Assembly: GCF_049943955.1 (NCBI RefSeq)
Contig: NZ_JBNFTW010000006.1
Span: 62,001 to 126,000 of the forward strand
From: Desulfosporosinus sp049943955
Lineage (GTDB): Bacteria; Bacillota; Desulfitobacteriia; Desulfitobacteriales; Desulfitobacteriaceae
Direction: 5' to 3'
DNA length: 64,000 nt
Shown: one piece after another, positions 17,886 to 26,374 of the stretch
How positions within the stretch are numbered: the first letter of the stretch is position 1
Layout of the letters: each line of letters starts with the position of its first letter
Made by a program: the position numbers and the translations under genes
Notes under the pieces: generated by a model
What the model was told of the DNA's origin: nothing
What the model saw: the letters and a program-made list of their open reading frames with translations, nothing else
Databases searched by the model: none

Positions 17886-17982
17886 ATACGTACAATATAT
17901 AATTACGATTGTACAATATGCAAAATTAATTATTATACTTATCGTTAAATATGCAGCGATACGTACGTTTTCGTTTAGTGTA
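17886..17982 (-). promoter_or_regulatory. Upstream control region of the ferredoxin-dsrABD operon
   Basis: GTACAATAT occurs twice as a direct repeat (17890-17898 and 17911-17919) exactly 21 bases apart, two helical turns. The second copy sits in the palindrome ATTGTACAAT. ATACGTAC also occurs twice (17886 and 17959). CGTTTAGTGTA at 17972-17982 is identical to a sequence at 20840-20850 in front of dsrM. This is a plausible regulator-binding cluster; no regulator can be named. Confidence 0.5.
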
Positions 17983-18158
17983 AACTTCAATAGTTCTCAA
18001 TTTTTAAGTCCACCATAAAAAATGCGTCTCAAATTTATAGATTCATATCAATTTTAATATGTCTATACATCCAGCTGCAAAGGCGAGTTAATCCATTTTT
18101 ATGAAGGTTATAGCACCATAGCCTTGAAAACATGAATGCTCTTACCATAACATGAAAT

Positions 18159-18237
18159 AAGCAAACAGCCGAGGAACACCTGTTCCCAAATGTTTGCTTA
18201 GATGATGGACCATTCCAGATCACTGAAATGGTCCATC
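18159..18237. other. Two strong hairpins downstream of dsrK
   Basis: AAGCAAACA (18159-18167) pairs with TGTTTGCTT (18191-18199) and encloses a GGAACA/TGTTCC stem. Next, GATGGACCATT (18204-18214) pairs with AATGGTCCATC (18227-18237) around a short loop. Neither has a T-run. They may be message-stabilising or factor-dependent stops separating dsrMK from the ferredoxin-dsrAB operon. Otherwise the gap 17766-18257 holds only the upstream control region. Confidence 0.6.
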
Positions 18238-18257
18238 AGCAAATTATATGGCTAAAA

Positions 18258-19871
18258 CTATTCTAGGAATTCAAAGAAAGGCTTTTTCATGCTTACAAGG
18301 GCATTGACCATAAGTTCAACGAGGCCGCCATACTGCAGGTTAAACTTTTCCGTGGCTTCATAGTGCTCAAGAATTGCCCGCATAGCTCCCTTACAGTTTG
18401 AACATGGGGCACAGATATACTTAACTTGAGTGGCATCTTCCATTTTGCCTTGAAATGCGCCAAGAATTTGGTTGAACTTCATCCGGGAAGCAACGTTATC
18501 TCTAAATGACGGGAAATTTTGCGAATTCATAATGGCAAACCCGCTGCCGCCGCCACAGCAATAATTATCAACACCGTGCGGTGTCATTTCTCTAAACTGT
18601 GGGCAGATTTCCCTTAAGACATTTCTCTGGGGCTCAACAATTCCCATCTGACGAACAACATTACAAGGGTCATGGAGAGTCACTGGAAAATTATTACGGC
18701 TAGGATCCATTTTCAAGCGCTTACTCTGCACCAAATCCCAGAGAAGAGGCAAGCAGCTTTCAACATTTACTTTCGCATCTCCGTAGGCCATACGATCTCC
18801 TGCAACGATAGATGCTTTATGAGCATGACCGCATTCTCCAACGATAATACGATTAACGCCGAGTGCCTTGGCTGCCTTCATCTGTGCTAAAGCAATTTGC
18901 TTAGCTTGAAAGTCATCATACCACAATCCGTAGTTAACACTGTCATAACCCATTATTTCACTGCTTAGTGTCCAATTAAGGCCTGCTTCGTTCATTAAAA
19001 TTGCAAAGGCTACTGGATTTTCCGGCCAGGCAATGAATTCTCCGGCGTTATGCAAAACGAGAATATCTGCACCTTTTTTGTCAACAGGGAACTTCAATTT
19101 GATACCAAATTTCTCTTCTGTATCTTCTTCCAGAAATTCCAAGGTATCTAAGAAAGCAGGTTTTGTTAAACCTGTGGAGGAACCCGTTTTGAGTTGCAGC
19201 ATAGATCCTTTATTGTGCAGAGGGGTTGGGGCAATTCCCATTTCCTGGCTAAAGATTTTACGAATTTCTTTGGAAAGAATTGAATTATCTAAGCCCAACG
19301 GGCAAGTTTGAGCACATCGCCGGCAGAGATTACAACGGTAAGCCAACTCGCCTAAACGTGCAATCGTTTCCCAATTGACATCAATGTCCGCACCTACAAA
19401 GCCGCCTAATAGTTTACCGCTCTTCGTAAAATACTTTTTCACAATTTTACGCAGGACTTCCGAGCGGAAAATTGGACGATAGAGTTCATTGTTTCCGGCT
19501 GCCTTATAGATATGGCAAGCTTCGGAACACGTGTTGCATTTTGCGCAATATTCAAAAGACAGTAACAGAGGTTCCAATATACCATTATTGGCATCCGAGA
19601 AAATTTTCTCTAAACCACTGAGAAACTTACGAACAAATTCATCTTCCTCTTCTTTCGTTTGAGGACGGGTCAGAGTATCGAGTCCAATAAAGCCGTCTAA
19701 AGATGCACAGTATTTTTCTCTCCACGCAGGCTTGGGCTCGGAAATTGGGGGCTGCATACCCGGTTTATCATAGGGAGGCAATAATGGCATAAGATTATAG
19801 GTTTCGAGTTTAATCAACTGTTCATCCGAACGTCCCAAATCTTTCGGGCGCAAATCTTTTTGATCTAACAT
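18258..19871 (-). CDS. dsrK: DsrK, iron-sulfur (HdrD-like) subunit of the DsrMK complex
   Basis: DsrK is the cytoplasmic catalytic subunit that, with DsrM, links menaquinol oxidation to DsrC-trisulfide reduction. The 537 residues contain two [4Fe-4S] motifs, CAKCNTCSEACHIYKAAG (about 111-128) and CNLCRRCAQTCPLG (about 178-191). The C-terminal half has the CCG-type motif NYCCGGGSGFAI and a second APCSNCK, as in heterodisulfide reductase HdrD. The ATG follows GAGGAGAAC. It is 47 bases after dsrM. dsrJ, dsrO and dsrP are not adjacent, the arrangement seen in Gram-positive sulfate reducers. Confidence 0.95.
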   Translation of the reverse strand: MLDQKDLRPKDLGRSDEQLIKLETYNLMPLLPPYDKPGMQPPISEPKPAWREKYCASLDGFIGLDTLTRPQTKEEEDEFVRKFLSGLEKIFSDANNGILEPLLLSFEYCAKCNTCSEACHIYKAAGNNELYRPIFRSEVLRKIVKKYFTKSGKLLGGFVGADIDVNWETIARLGELAYRCNLCRRCAQTCPLGLDNSILSKEIRKIFSQEMGIAPTPLHNKGSMLQLKTGSSTGLTKPAFLDTLEFLEEDTEEKFGIKLKFPVDKKGADILVLHNAGEFIAWPENPVAFAILMNEAGLNWTLSSEIMGYDSVNYGLWYDDFQAKQIALAQMKAAKALGVNRIIVGECGHAHKASIVAGDRMAYGDAKVNVESCLPLLWDLVQSKRLKMDPSRNNFPVTLHDPCNVVRQMGIVEPQRNVLREICPQFREMTPHGVDNYCCGGGSGFAIMNSQNFPSFRDNVASRMKFNQILGAFQGKMEDATQVKYICAPCSNCKGAMRAILEHYEATEKFNLQYGGLVELMVNALVSMKKPFFEFLE

Positions 19872-19918
19872 ATATTTAGTTCTCCTCTTCTCAAAAAGTT
19901 CACTTAAGAATTTTAATC

Positions 19919-20809
19919 CTATTTCTTCGTGGAGCTAGGTGCCTGAATATGAGGAGCTGACCAAGTGGTAGTTGGACGATAAGAAGTAGCCGCCTTCACT
20001 TTTTGCTCAATAGCGCTTCCTCTAAGATTAGGGCTGTTGTCCCACAGAACTGTATGGAAGGTAAAGTACTTTCCTACATAATGACTCATTTTGCTGAGGG
20101 GAATATAGATTAACATAATTCCGACCAGAATAACATGTAATACCAAGAGGCCATTGGCAGCAAAAGGTGTAAAGGTAATAATGCTCGCCGTAACTTCTCG
20201 AGCAGCACCAAACGTAAAATCGCTGCTCCAGGTAATGATTCCAGTAACGACTGCCGCAAAGATAAGCAAAAGATTAAAGTATTCCTGAGGTGTCGTATAT
20301 TTTTTCAAAGTAGTGTCAAACATACGACGAAGAACTAACAACCCGGAACCTAACGCAACTAAGACAAGACCAATAATCCCCGTGATATAAGTTAAATAAA
20401 ATAATAAAAGTCCCCAAATGCTCGTTGTATTCGCTGCAACCACAATTCCATTAAGCATTGAAATAGCCCCGGCAACTAACAGGAATGTCCAAACAAAAAT
20501 AAAATAAATTCCTAAATGAAGTGCGTAAGAAAGCCACCAAAAAGGGCGCTGATTTTCGAATAACGTTTTAATGAAGACTATTTCCTTAAACATTTCGACA
20601 ATTTCCCGAACATGCGAAACTTCTCGAGGTTTTTTCCACCAAGAAATCTCCTCGTAGAATGAGCCTCCGTGCTCAAATCCTTTTTCTTTCGGTACGGGAT
20701 ATAGTTCCATTCGCCCGTGTAATGGTAATTTTGAAAACTGATAGGCCTTATAAGCGGACAAACCAAGAAAAAGGAGTATGGCCGCATAAGCAATTAAACT
20801 TAGAAACAA
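19919..20809 (-). CDS. dsrM: DsrM, membrane cytochrome b (NarI-like) subunit
   Basis: DsrM is a di-heme b integral membrane protein, related to nitrate reductase gamma, that oxidises menaquinol for DsrK. The 296 residues have one N-terminal membrane helix (MFLSLIAYAAILLFLG), a soluble stretch, then about four or five more helices with histidines in YALHLGIYFIF and LLVLHVILVGIMLIYIP as likely heme ligands. TTG is the start, with AGGAGGTAGAGGGTT upstream. It heads the dsrMK operon. A promoter with TACACT lies about 40 bases upstream. Confidence 0.92.
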   Translation of the reverse strand: MFLSLIAYAAILLFLGLSAYKAYQFSKLPLHGRMELYPVPKEKGFEHGGSFYEEISWWKKPREVSHVREIVEMFKEIVFIKTLFENQRPFWWLSYALHLGIYFIFVWTFLLVAGAISMLNGIVVAANTTSIWGLLLFYLTYITGIIGLVLVALGSGLLVLRRMFDTTLKKYTTPQEYFNLLLIFAAVVTGIITWSSDFTFGAAREVTASIITFTPFAANGLLVLHVILVGIMLIYIPLSKMSHYVGKYFTFHTVLWDNSPNLRGSAIEQKVKAATSYRPTTTWSAPHIQAPSSTKK

Positions 20810-20839
20810 AACCCTCTACCTCCTTTGTTATTATTATCA

Positions 20840-20873
20840 CGTTTAGTGTATTTGAGTTATTTAAGCTTGTAAA
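20840..20873 (-). promoter_or_regulatory. Putative dsrMK promoter
   Basis: On the minus strand TTTACA (20873-20868), a 17-base spacer and TACACT (20850-20845) form a reasonable promoter. The -10 region is part of TACACTAAACG, found identically at 17982-17972 upstream of the ferredoxin-dsrABD operon. The shared 11-mer may mean common control. Confidence 0.5.
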
Positions 20874-20989
20874 ATTATCATTTTTTATCCTACCATATCA
20901 TTATCTAATTGTATCTTTATGGTGCACACATCTAATTTTTTATTCAAAAAAGGCTTAATGATCTGATATTTCTTAATTATAATTACTGT

Positions 20990-21019
20990 TTGACAAAATA
21001 TTTACATTTTTTTTAGACT
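20990..21019 (+). promoter_or_regulatory. Putative promoter of the gene at 21112
   Basis: A perfect TTGACA (20990-20995) is followed at 17-18 bases by TTAGAC/TAGACT, a weak -10. The surrounding DNA is very A/T-rich. The strong AGGAGG before the ATG supports expression of this gene. Confidence 0.45.
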
Positions 21020-21111
21020 CTAACCAAAAACGTAATATTTAGCTTTTATTAATTATTGTTTTCGTATAACATAAATACATCATTATTAAAAAACTGCAAG
21101 GAGGTTATTGT

Positions 21112-21864
21112 ATGAAAGCATTAATAACGTTAACTGCCAGCGAATCTAAACGTCTTATTGCCAGAGGGGTTAAGGGAATGTCTTGTGTTCAGAATGCTTT
21201 AAACAACCATGCTGTTATCATCGCAGGAGGTACAACAAATGCTTTTGTAGCTGAAGAATTGCTAGGGGTAACCATTGAAGATAAGACAGGCTACACAATG
21301 GGCATTGTTACCAAAGGAGAGTTAGGAATCAGCCGCTCTACAAAGAAAACTGCTCCTTATGTCATTGTTGAGGGAAAGGTTATTGAGACCCCTTGGAAAG
21401 AATATCTTCCTAAGTTAAAATCCGGCGATATCTTTATCAAAGGTGGAAATGCTGTCGATCACACCGGTTTAACGGCTGTGATGGTTTCAGATGCTTCGGG
21501 CGGAACCATTGGGGCAGCACAGGGATTACTCTATGCCCGCGGAGTAAAGCTGATCGTTCCTATCGGCCTTGAAAAAATGGTGCCTGATGTGCGTCAGGCT
21601 GTAGAGTTTATGACCAAATCCAGCGTAGATGAGTCGATTGGGCATAAGGTTGGTCTTATCCCAATGTTGGGGGCAACTCCAGTCACTGAGTTAACCGCAC
21701 TGGAAACTTTATATGATGTGGAAGCTCGCTGCATTGCTGCCGGAGGTGTCGATGGTTCGGAAGGATCCGTCATCATAGCCATTGAAGGCCTCGACGAGGA
21801 GGTTCAACGAGCTTTGCGAGATCTTCAAACCGTAAAAGGAGAGCCTCCCGTTTCTGTGCGTTAG
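21112..21864 (+). CDS. Conserved-looking protein of unknown function, divergent from dsrMK
   Basis: The 250-residue protein is soluble with alternating alpha/beta segments. Glycine motifs stand out: IIAGGTTNAFVAEELLG (about 36-52), FIKGGNAVDHTG (about 118-129) and SDASGGTIGAAQGLLYARG. These are reminiscent of NagB/RpiA/CoA-transferase-like folds, which is only a guess. There are two cysteines. ATG follows GCAAGGAGGTTATTGT. The gene is divergent from dsrM and ends at a strong terminator. I do not recognise a named family. Its position makes a link with sulfite respiration worth testing. Confidence 0.88.
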   Translation: MKALITLTASESKRLIARGVKGMSCVQNALNNHAVIIAGGTTNAFVAEELLGVTIEDKTGYTMGIVTKGELGISRSTKKTAPYVIVEGKVIETPWKEYLPKLKSGDIFIKGGNAVDHTGLTAVMVSDASGGTIGAAQGLLYARGVKLIVPIGLEKMVPDVRQAVEFMTKSSVDESIGHKVGLIPMLGATPVTELTALETLYDVEARCIAAGGVDGSEGSVIIAIEGLDEEVQRALRDLQTVKGEPPVSVR

Positions 21865-21906
21865 ATGTCCGGAAAACCGTACTTGATAAACTTAAGATAT
21901 AATATT

Positions 21907-21950
21907 AAAAGAGGATTATTCTCCCGGCGACAAGGGAATAATCCTCTTTT
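21907..21950. terminator. Bidirectional terminator
   Basis: AAAAGAGGATTATTCTCCC pairs almost perfectly with GGGAATAATCCTCTTTT. It lies between two convergent genes (21112-21864 and 21972-23108) and has A/T runs on both sides. Confidence 0.88.
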
Positions 21951-21971
21951 GCATTTCTTGTTTACGTTCGA

Positions 21972-23108
21972 CTAGTTTCTCGGCGGACGTGGTCCAAAAA
22001 ATTGATAATAATGACATTCTAGTCGTCCATTATAAAGTTTTCTGCTTTTATCCCAGCGCCTCCCCATCAAGCGTTCGGGATATTGTTGATTCGTAATAAC
22101 ATGGAGAGACCAGTTTTCTAAACGGTTAAAGGTCTCACCAAGTTCAAGATAAAGCTGTTCAATTTCGTCCTTTTGACCTAATCGCTCCCCATAGGGTGGA
22201 TTCGTAATAATATGACCATAATTATATCTTGATCCGACCTCCGCCACCGGCAAACGCTGAAAATGAATCAGATCACTGAGGCCGGCCTCCTGAGCATGTA
22301 TCCTTGCTAAAGACAGAGCCTTAGGGTCAATATCTGAACCATAAATATGTAGGTCTTTACTGTGTTCTTGAAGATCAAGGGCCTCTTGAAAAGCTTCCTG
22401 CCAAAACTCTTTGGAAATACATTGCCACTTTTCGGCATCAAAGCTTCGCTTGAGGCCAGGCGCCTGATTAAGGGCAATCATGGCTGCTTCAATTAGGATC
22501 GTTCCCGTCCCGCAGAAAGGGTCTAATAAAGCTCGTTCTTTATGCCAATGACTCAATTGAACCATTGCTGCAGCTAGAGTCTCTTTTAGAGGTGCTTGAC
22601 CCGCAAGTTTACGGTAACCGCGTTTATGCAGACCAAGTCCGGAAGTATCGATTGTCAAAGTAGCCTCGTTATTCAGAAGGGCAACCTCAATTTGATAGCG
22701 GGGCCCCGTTTCTTCGAACCAACTACGGCCATATTTCTCCTTTAACCGTTCCACAATTGCTTTTTTAACTATGGCCTGGCAGTCAGAAACACTGAATAGC
22801 TTTGATTTAATTGATTTTCCTTGGACAGGAAAGTTCGCATCTTCGGGAAGCCATTCTTCCCAAGGTAATTTTTTCGTCTCTTGAAAGAGCTCTTCAAAGG
22901 TCATAGCCTTGAAAGAACCGATTTTTAACAGGACGCGATCAGAACTTCGCAGCCAAATGTTTGAGCGGCAAATTCCCAGCTCATCAGCGACATAAGTAAC
23001 CTTTCCATTTTCGACGACTTGATCGAAATACCCCAGTTCCTTCAACTCTCGGGCGACAATAGATTCTAAACCAAAGGCAGCCGTTGCTATTAACTGTAAT
23101 TTAGCCAT
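21972..23108 (-). CDS. THUMP-domain class I rRNA methyltransferase (RlmL N-half/YpsC-like)
   Basis: The enzyme probably forms N2-methylguanosine in 23S rRNA (G2445-type), using S-adenosylmethionine. The 378 residues contain an N-terminal ferredoxin-like plus THUMP region (about 1-155), then a Rossmann methyltransferase domain. Motif I is LLDPFCGTGTILIEAA (about 197-212), the acidic motif is IYGSDIDPKAL, and the catalytic motif is ITNPPYGERLG. Length and motifs match Bacillus YpsC. The ATG is preceded by a weak GAGGGGTTG. It is monocistronic. Confidence 0.92.
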   Translation of the reverse strand: MAKLQLIATAAFGLESIVARELKELGYFDQVVENGKVTYVADELGICRSNIWLRSSDRVLLKIGSFKAMTFEELFQETKKLPWEEWLPEDANFPVQGKSIKSKLFSVSDCQAIVKKAIVERLKEKYGRSWFEETGPRYQIEVALLNNEATLTIDTSGLGLHKRGYRKLAGQAPLKETLAAAMVQLSHWHKERALLDPFCGTGTILIEAAMIALNQAPGLKRSFDAEKWQCISKEFWQEAFQEALDLQEHSKDLHIYGSDIDPKALSLARIHAQEAGLSDLIHFQRLPVAEVGSRYNYGHIITNPPYGERLGQKDEIEQLYLELGETFNRLENWSLHVITNQQYPERLMGRRWDKSRKLYNGRLECHYYQFFGPRPPRN

Positions 23109-23337
23109 TTTGAATTCAACCCCTCAAATATTTACGACTAACCTCTTCAACTTCGGAAAAGGTCCTTGTCTACTATACGTTTAAGAGATAATAATAGCAA
23201 GTATGGAACCGTCGCAATTTTCTGTATCAAACAGAATAATCGCGAACATGCGTTCTTAATAGAGAAATCTTAACCAAATTCTGTATTATTATTGAATCAT
23301 GAGGTCTGAGAAAAGATTATCATGTTTTTAATAGCTA

Positions 23338-24561
23338 TCATTTCGCGGTGTAAATCTCAACGATCTTTATAATAACATCGACCGCTTTTTCCAGAGCAAA
23401 CGTGGGAATAAATTCAAATTTTCCATGAAAATTATGTCCGCCGGTAAAAATATTTGGCGTAGGTAACCCCATAAATGATAGTCTCGCACCATCAGTTCCG
23501 CCTCTAATCGGACGGATATCCGGCACCACGCCAACTTCATTCATGGCCTTTTCCGCATTCTCAAGAATATGCTTTACAGGTTCGATCTTTTCTTTCATAT
23601 TGAAGTATTGATCCTTAATCTCAATGGAAAACCTTCCAGCTCCATGTTTTTCATTAAGATCATTGATAATCTGCTGTAAATCATCTTTTCTTCGCTTGAA
23701 GGAGTTTATATCGAAATCACGTACTATATAATTAAGGATTGTCTCTTCTACGTTTCCTTGAATATCAGTCAAGTGATAAAATCCTTCATATCCTTCGGTA
23801 TTGGCAGGAGTTTCATCCGTTGGCAGCTTCATAATAAATTCTTGAGCCAGCAAAATAGCATTAATCATTTTACCCTTAGCCGATCCTGGGTGAACATTTC
23901 TGCCCTGGACTTTAACCTTTGCCCCGGCCGCATTAAAATTTTCATATTCTAATTCACCGATTGCACCACCATCAACGGTATAAGCAAACTCTGCACCAAA
24001 TCTCTGAACATCGAAATAGTCCGCTCCCCTGCCTACTTCCTCGTTAGGGGTAAAAGCAATGCAAATCATCCCATGTGAAATTTCCTTATGACTCTGCAGA
24101 TAATCAATGGCTGTCATCACCTCCGCGATTCCTGCCTTGTCATCTGCTCCAAGTAAGGTTGTTCCGTCGGTGGTAATTAGATTTTTCCCGCGGTAATTTA
24201 ATAATTCCGGAAAGTCCTTAGGTGATAAAACAATATTATTATCTCCGTTGAGGACAATATCACCGCCATCATAATTTTCAATAAGCTGAGGTTTTACATC
24301 CTTACCAGGCATATCGGGGCTTGTATCCAGATGGGCGATAAAACCAATTGGCGGAATATGTTTGGTGGTATTTGCCGGCAAATGAGCAAGGACATATCCC
24401 TTTTCATCGACGGAAGCATCGTCTAACCCCAGAGCTTTAAGTTCTTCTACGAGAGTATCAGCCAATTTAAATTGCCCTGGAGTTGTGAGGACATTGGTTT
24501 CTTCACTGGATTGTGTATCAAATTTTACATAATGTAAGAATCGTTCAATTACAGTTGTCAT
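23338..24561 (-). CDS. pepT: Peptidase T (tripeptide aminopeptidase)
   Basis: PepT is a cytoplasmic dizinc M20 aminopeptidase acting on tripeptides. The ATG at 24561 follows GATGGAGGTTTAAAG and gives 407 residues, almost the standard 408. An upstream in-frame start at 24603 lacks a site. Metal motifs are visible: IGFIAHLDTSPDMPG (His-x-Asp, about 80), TTLLGADDKAGIAEV (bridging Asp), FTPNEEVGRGADYF (Glu-Glu) and FTGGHNFHGKFEF near the C-terminus. GGTDGARLSFMGLP is typical of PepT. It is monocistronic. Confidence 0.95.
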   Translation of the reverse strand: MTTVIERFLHYVKFDTQSSEETNVLTTPGQFKLADTLVEELKALGLDDASVDEKGYVLAHLPANTTKHIPPIGFIAHLDTSPDMPGKDVKPQLIENYDGGDIVLNGDNNIVLSPKDFPELLNYRGKNLITTDGTTLLGADDKAGIAEVMTAIDYLQSHKEISHGMICIAFTPNEEVGRGADYFDVQRFGAEFAYTVDGGAIGELEYENFNAAGAKVKVQGRNVHPGSAKGKMINAILLAQEFIMKLPTDETPANTEGYEGFYHLTDIQGNVEETILNYIVRDFDINSFKRRKDDLQQIINDLNEKHGAGRFSIEIKDQYFNMKEKIEPVKHILENAEKAMNEVGVVPDIRPIRGGTDGARLSFMGLPTPNIFTGGHNFHGKFEFIPTFALEKAVDVIIKIVEIYTAK

Positions 24562-24668
24562 CTTTAAACCTCCATCTTTAGCAAAACTATTTTTACAATA
24601 CATAGGTTTTTAAGCTCGGTTAACGATTAATTATACCATCAACTTACCATAAACCGCATTTACTGAAT

Positions 24669-24697
24669 TCAAGCCTCAGCCCTAGGCTGAGGCTTGA
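24669..24697. terminator. Hairpin after the small gene at 24701
   Basis: A 13-base arm TCAAGCCTCAGCC pairs perfectly with GGCTGAGGCTTGA around a 3-base loop. No T-run follows on the minus strand, so it may be a weak terminator or a stability element. Confidence 0.5.
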
Positions 24698-24700
24698 AAA

Positions 24701-24835
24701 CTAGAGCTCGCTATTAGGGTTTTCTTTAAGATCCTTACCTTTTTTCTGATGCTGTTTGAATTCTGCTCGCCGAGAATCATACTTGGCGCTGGCAAGACCT
24801 TTTGGGTGTTTTTGGATTTCACCTGACTTTTTCAT
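24701..24835 (-). CDS. Small basic protein of 44 residues
   Basis: The ATG at 24835 follows TATGGAGGTAACT, a strong ribosome site. The protein is rich in Lys, Arg, Gln and Ser (begins MKKSGEIQKHPKGLASAKYD) with a hydrophilic, probably disordered or helical character. Small polypeptides of this type in spore formers are often spore or nucleic-acid-associated, but I cannot assign it. A hairpin follows directly. The gap 24604-24982 holds nothing else. Confidence 0.6.
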   Translation of the reverse strand: MKKSGEIQKHPKGLASAKYDSRRAEFKQHQKKGKDLKENPNSEL

Positions 24836-24982
24836 AGTTACCTCCATACTTTTGCAAGTGAATTTCAATGTTAGTATGTTACACAGGAGAATATATCATG
24901 TAGTCAAATTCTTTAGTCACCTTTTGATTAAATAATAATATGATGCTGAAGAAACATATTTTTAACCGAAAGAGATGATTAC

Positions 24983-26299
24983 ATGAACTATAAACTTTCA
25001 GAATCAATTTATAGACATCTTGTTATGGGGACAGACATGAAGATTCCCTTATACAACGGGGAATGGGTAACGGGTATTAATTTTGATAATGCTGCGTCAA
25101 CCCCCCCTTTAGTTTCTGTCATGGAGGAAATAAATCGCTTCGCACCAATGTATTCTTCAGTTCATCGCGGTACAGGGTACAAATCGCAATATTCTTCCCA
25201 GATCTACGAAGAAGCGAGATCGATCGTTCTTAATTTCGTCAATGCTGACCCCGATAACGATACGGCGATTTTTGTTAAAAATACGACGGAAGCCATTAAT
25301 AAATTGTCTTATCGCCTTTGCGAAGACAATAAGAAAAGTGTAGTTTTATCCACATGGATGGAGCATCATTCCAACGATTTGCCGTGGAGAAACAAATTTC
25401 AAGTAGATTATGTAGAGGTAAACTCTCAGGGAAAACTAAACATAACGGACTTGGAAAACAAGCTAATACGCTATAAGGGGAAAGTAAAATTAGTTACAGT
25501 TACCGGAGCATCAAACGTAACCGGCTATATTAATCCCATACATAAAATAGCCGAATTAGCTCATCGTTATCGAGCTAAAATCCTTGTGGATGGTGCTCAA
25601 ATGGTACCCCATACCGTTGTCAATATGAGGCCGGAAAACCCGCTTCAGCGTATCGATTATCTGGCATTTTCGGCTCACAAAATGTACGCACCCTTTGGCA
25701 GCGGAGTCCTGATCGGACCTCGTGAAACCTTCCAAAAAGGGGTCTCAGAAATGGTAGGGGGTGGAACCGCAGAGATCGTGACCCACAATTGGGTTTTTTG
25801 GAACGACTCTCCAATGAAGGATGAAGCCGGCTCTCCAAATGTTATCGGGGTTGTCGCTCTTGTCGCTGCCATAAAAACGTTGTGTGCTTTAGACCTAAAA
25901 AAAATTGATCACTATGAATATCAGCTTACCGAATATGCTTATTCGGGACTAAGATCAATTCCGGGCATTACACTGTATACTCAACTCAGCCCGGGGGAAC
26001 CCCATATAGGCGTCATTCCCTTCAATATTAAAGGCATGCACCACGAACGGGTTGGTTCAATCCTCTCTCAGGAAGCCGGTATCGCCGTTCGGACGGGTTG
26101 CTTCTGTACTCAACCCTATATCCAGAAATTACTATCAATTTCTCCGAAACAAATGGAGTATTACAAAAAGAGCCGAAATTCTTCTCGCCCAGGTGTCGTC
26201 CGTATAAGTTTTGGCCTCTATAATAATTTTAACGAAATAAATATTCTCCTGCAAACCCTGGAGCAAATTGTCAGGCACCCCACAATGAGCATCTCCTAG
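24983..26299 (+). CDS. Class V aminotransferase, cysteine desulfurase-like
   Basis: The 438-residue PLP enzyme has the class V fold: NFDNAASTPP near the N-terminus, the cofactor Asp in ILVDGAQMVPH, the Schiff-base Lys in FSAHKMYAPFGSG (about 233), and a cysteine near the usual desulfurase position in RTGCFCTQPY (about 371). These point to a cysteine desulfurase or selenocysteine lyase-like activity that releases sulfur. The next gene, 75 bases on, encodes a DsrE-like protein, which suggests a sulfur-transfer pair. The ATG has an AGAGATGATTAC site. Confidence 0.85.
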   Translation: MNYKLSESIYRHLVMGTDMKIPLYNGEWVTGINFDNAASTPPLVSVMEEINRFAPMYSSVHRGTGYKSQYSSQIYEEARSIVLNFVNADPDNDTAIFVKNTTEAINKLSYRLCEDNKKSVVLSTWMEHHSNDLPWRNKFQVDYVEVNSQGKLNITDLENKLIRYKGKVKLVTVTGASNVTGYINPIHKIAELAHRYRAKILVDGAQMVPHTVVNMRPENPLQRIDYLAFSAHKMYAPFGSGVLIGPRETFQKGVSEMVGGGTAEIVTHNWVFWNDSPMKDEAGSPNVIGVVALVAAIKTLCALDLKKIDHYEYQLTEYAYSGLRSIPGITLYTQLSPGEPHIGVIPFNIKGMHHERVGSILSQEAGIAVRTGCFCTQPYIQKLLSISPKQMEYYKKSRNSSRPGVVRISFGLYNNFNEINILLQTLEQIVRHPTMSIS

Positions 26300-26374
26300 G
26301 TTATACAATTCTAATTTTTACTTATACTAGCTTTAGAAAACAAATTCTAAGGGGTGTAAGTATTGGAGAAAAAG

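Noticed and set aside
17886..17982. Known riboswitch in the long leader of the ferredoxin-dsrABD message
   Set aside because: I compared it with common riboswitch cores from memory and saw none. The repeats look like DNA operator sites.
18035..18223. 62-codon frame between dsrK and the ferredoxin gene
   Set aside because: It spans the nested hairpin at 18159-18199 and has no ribosome site or protein-like composition.
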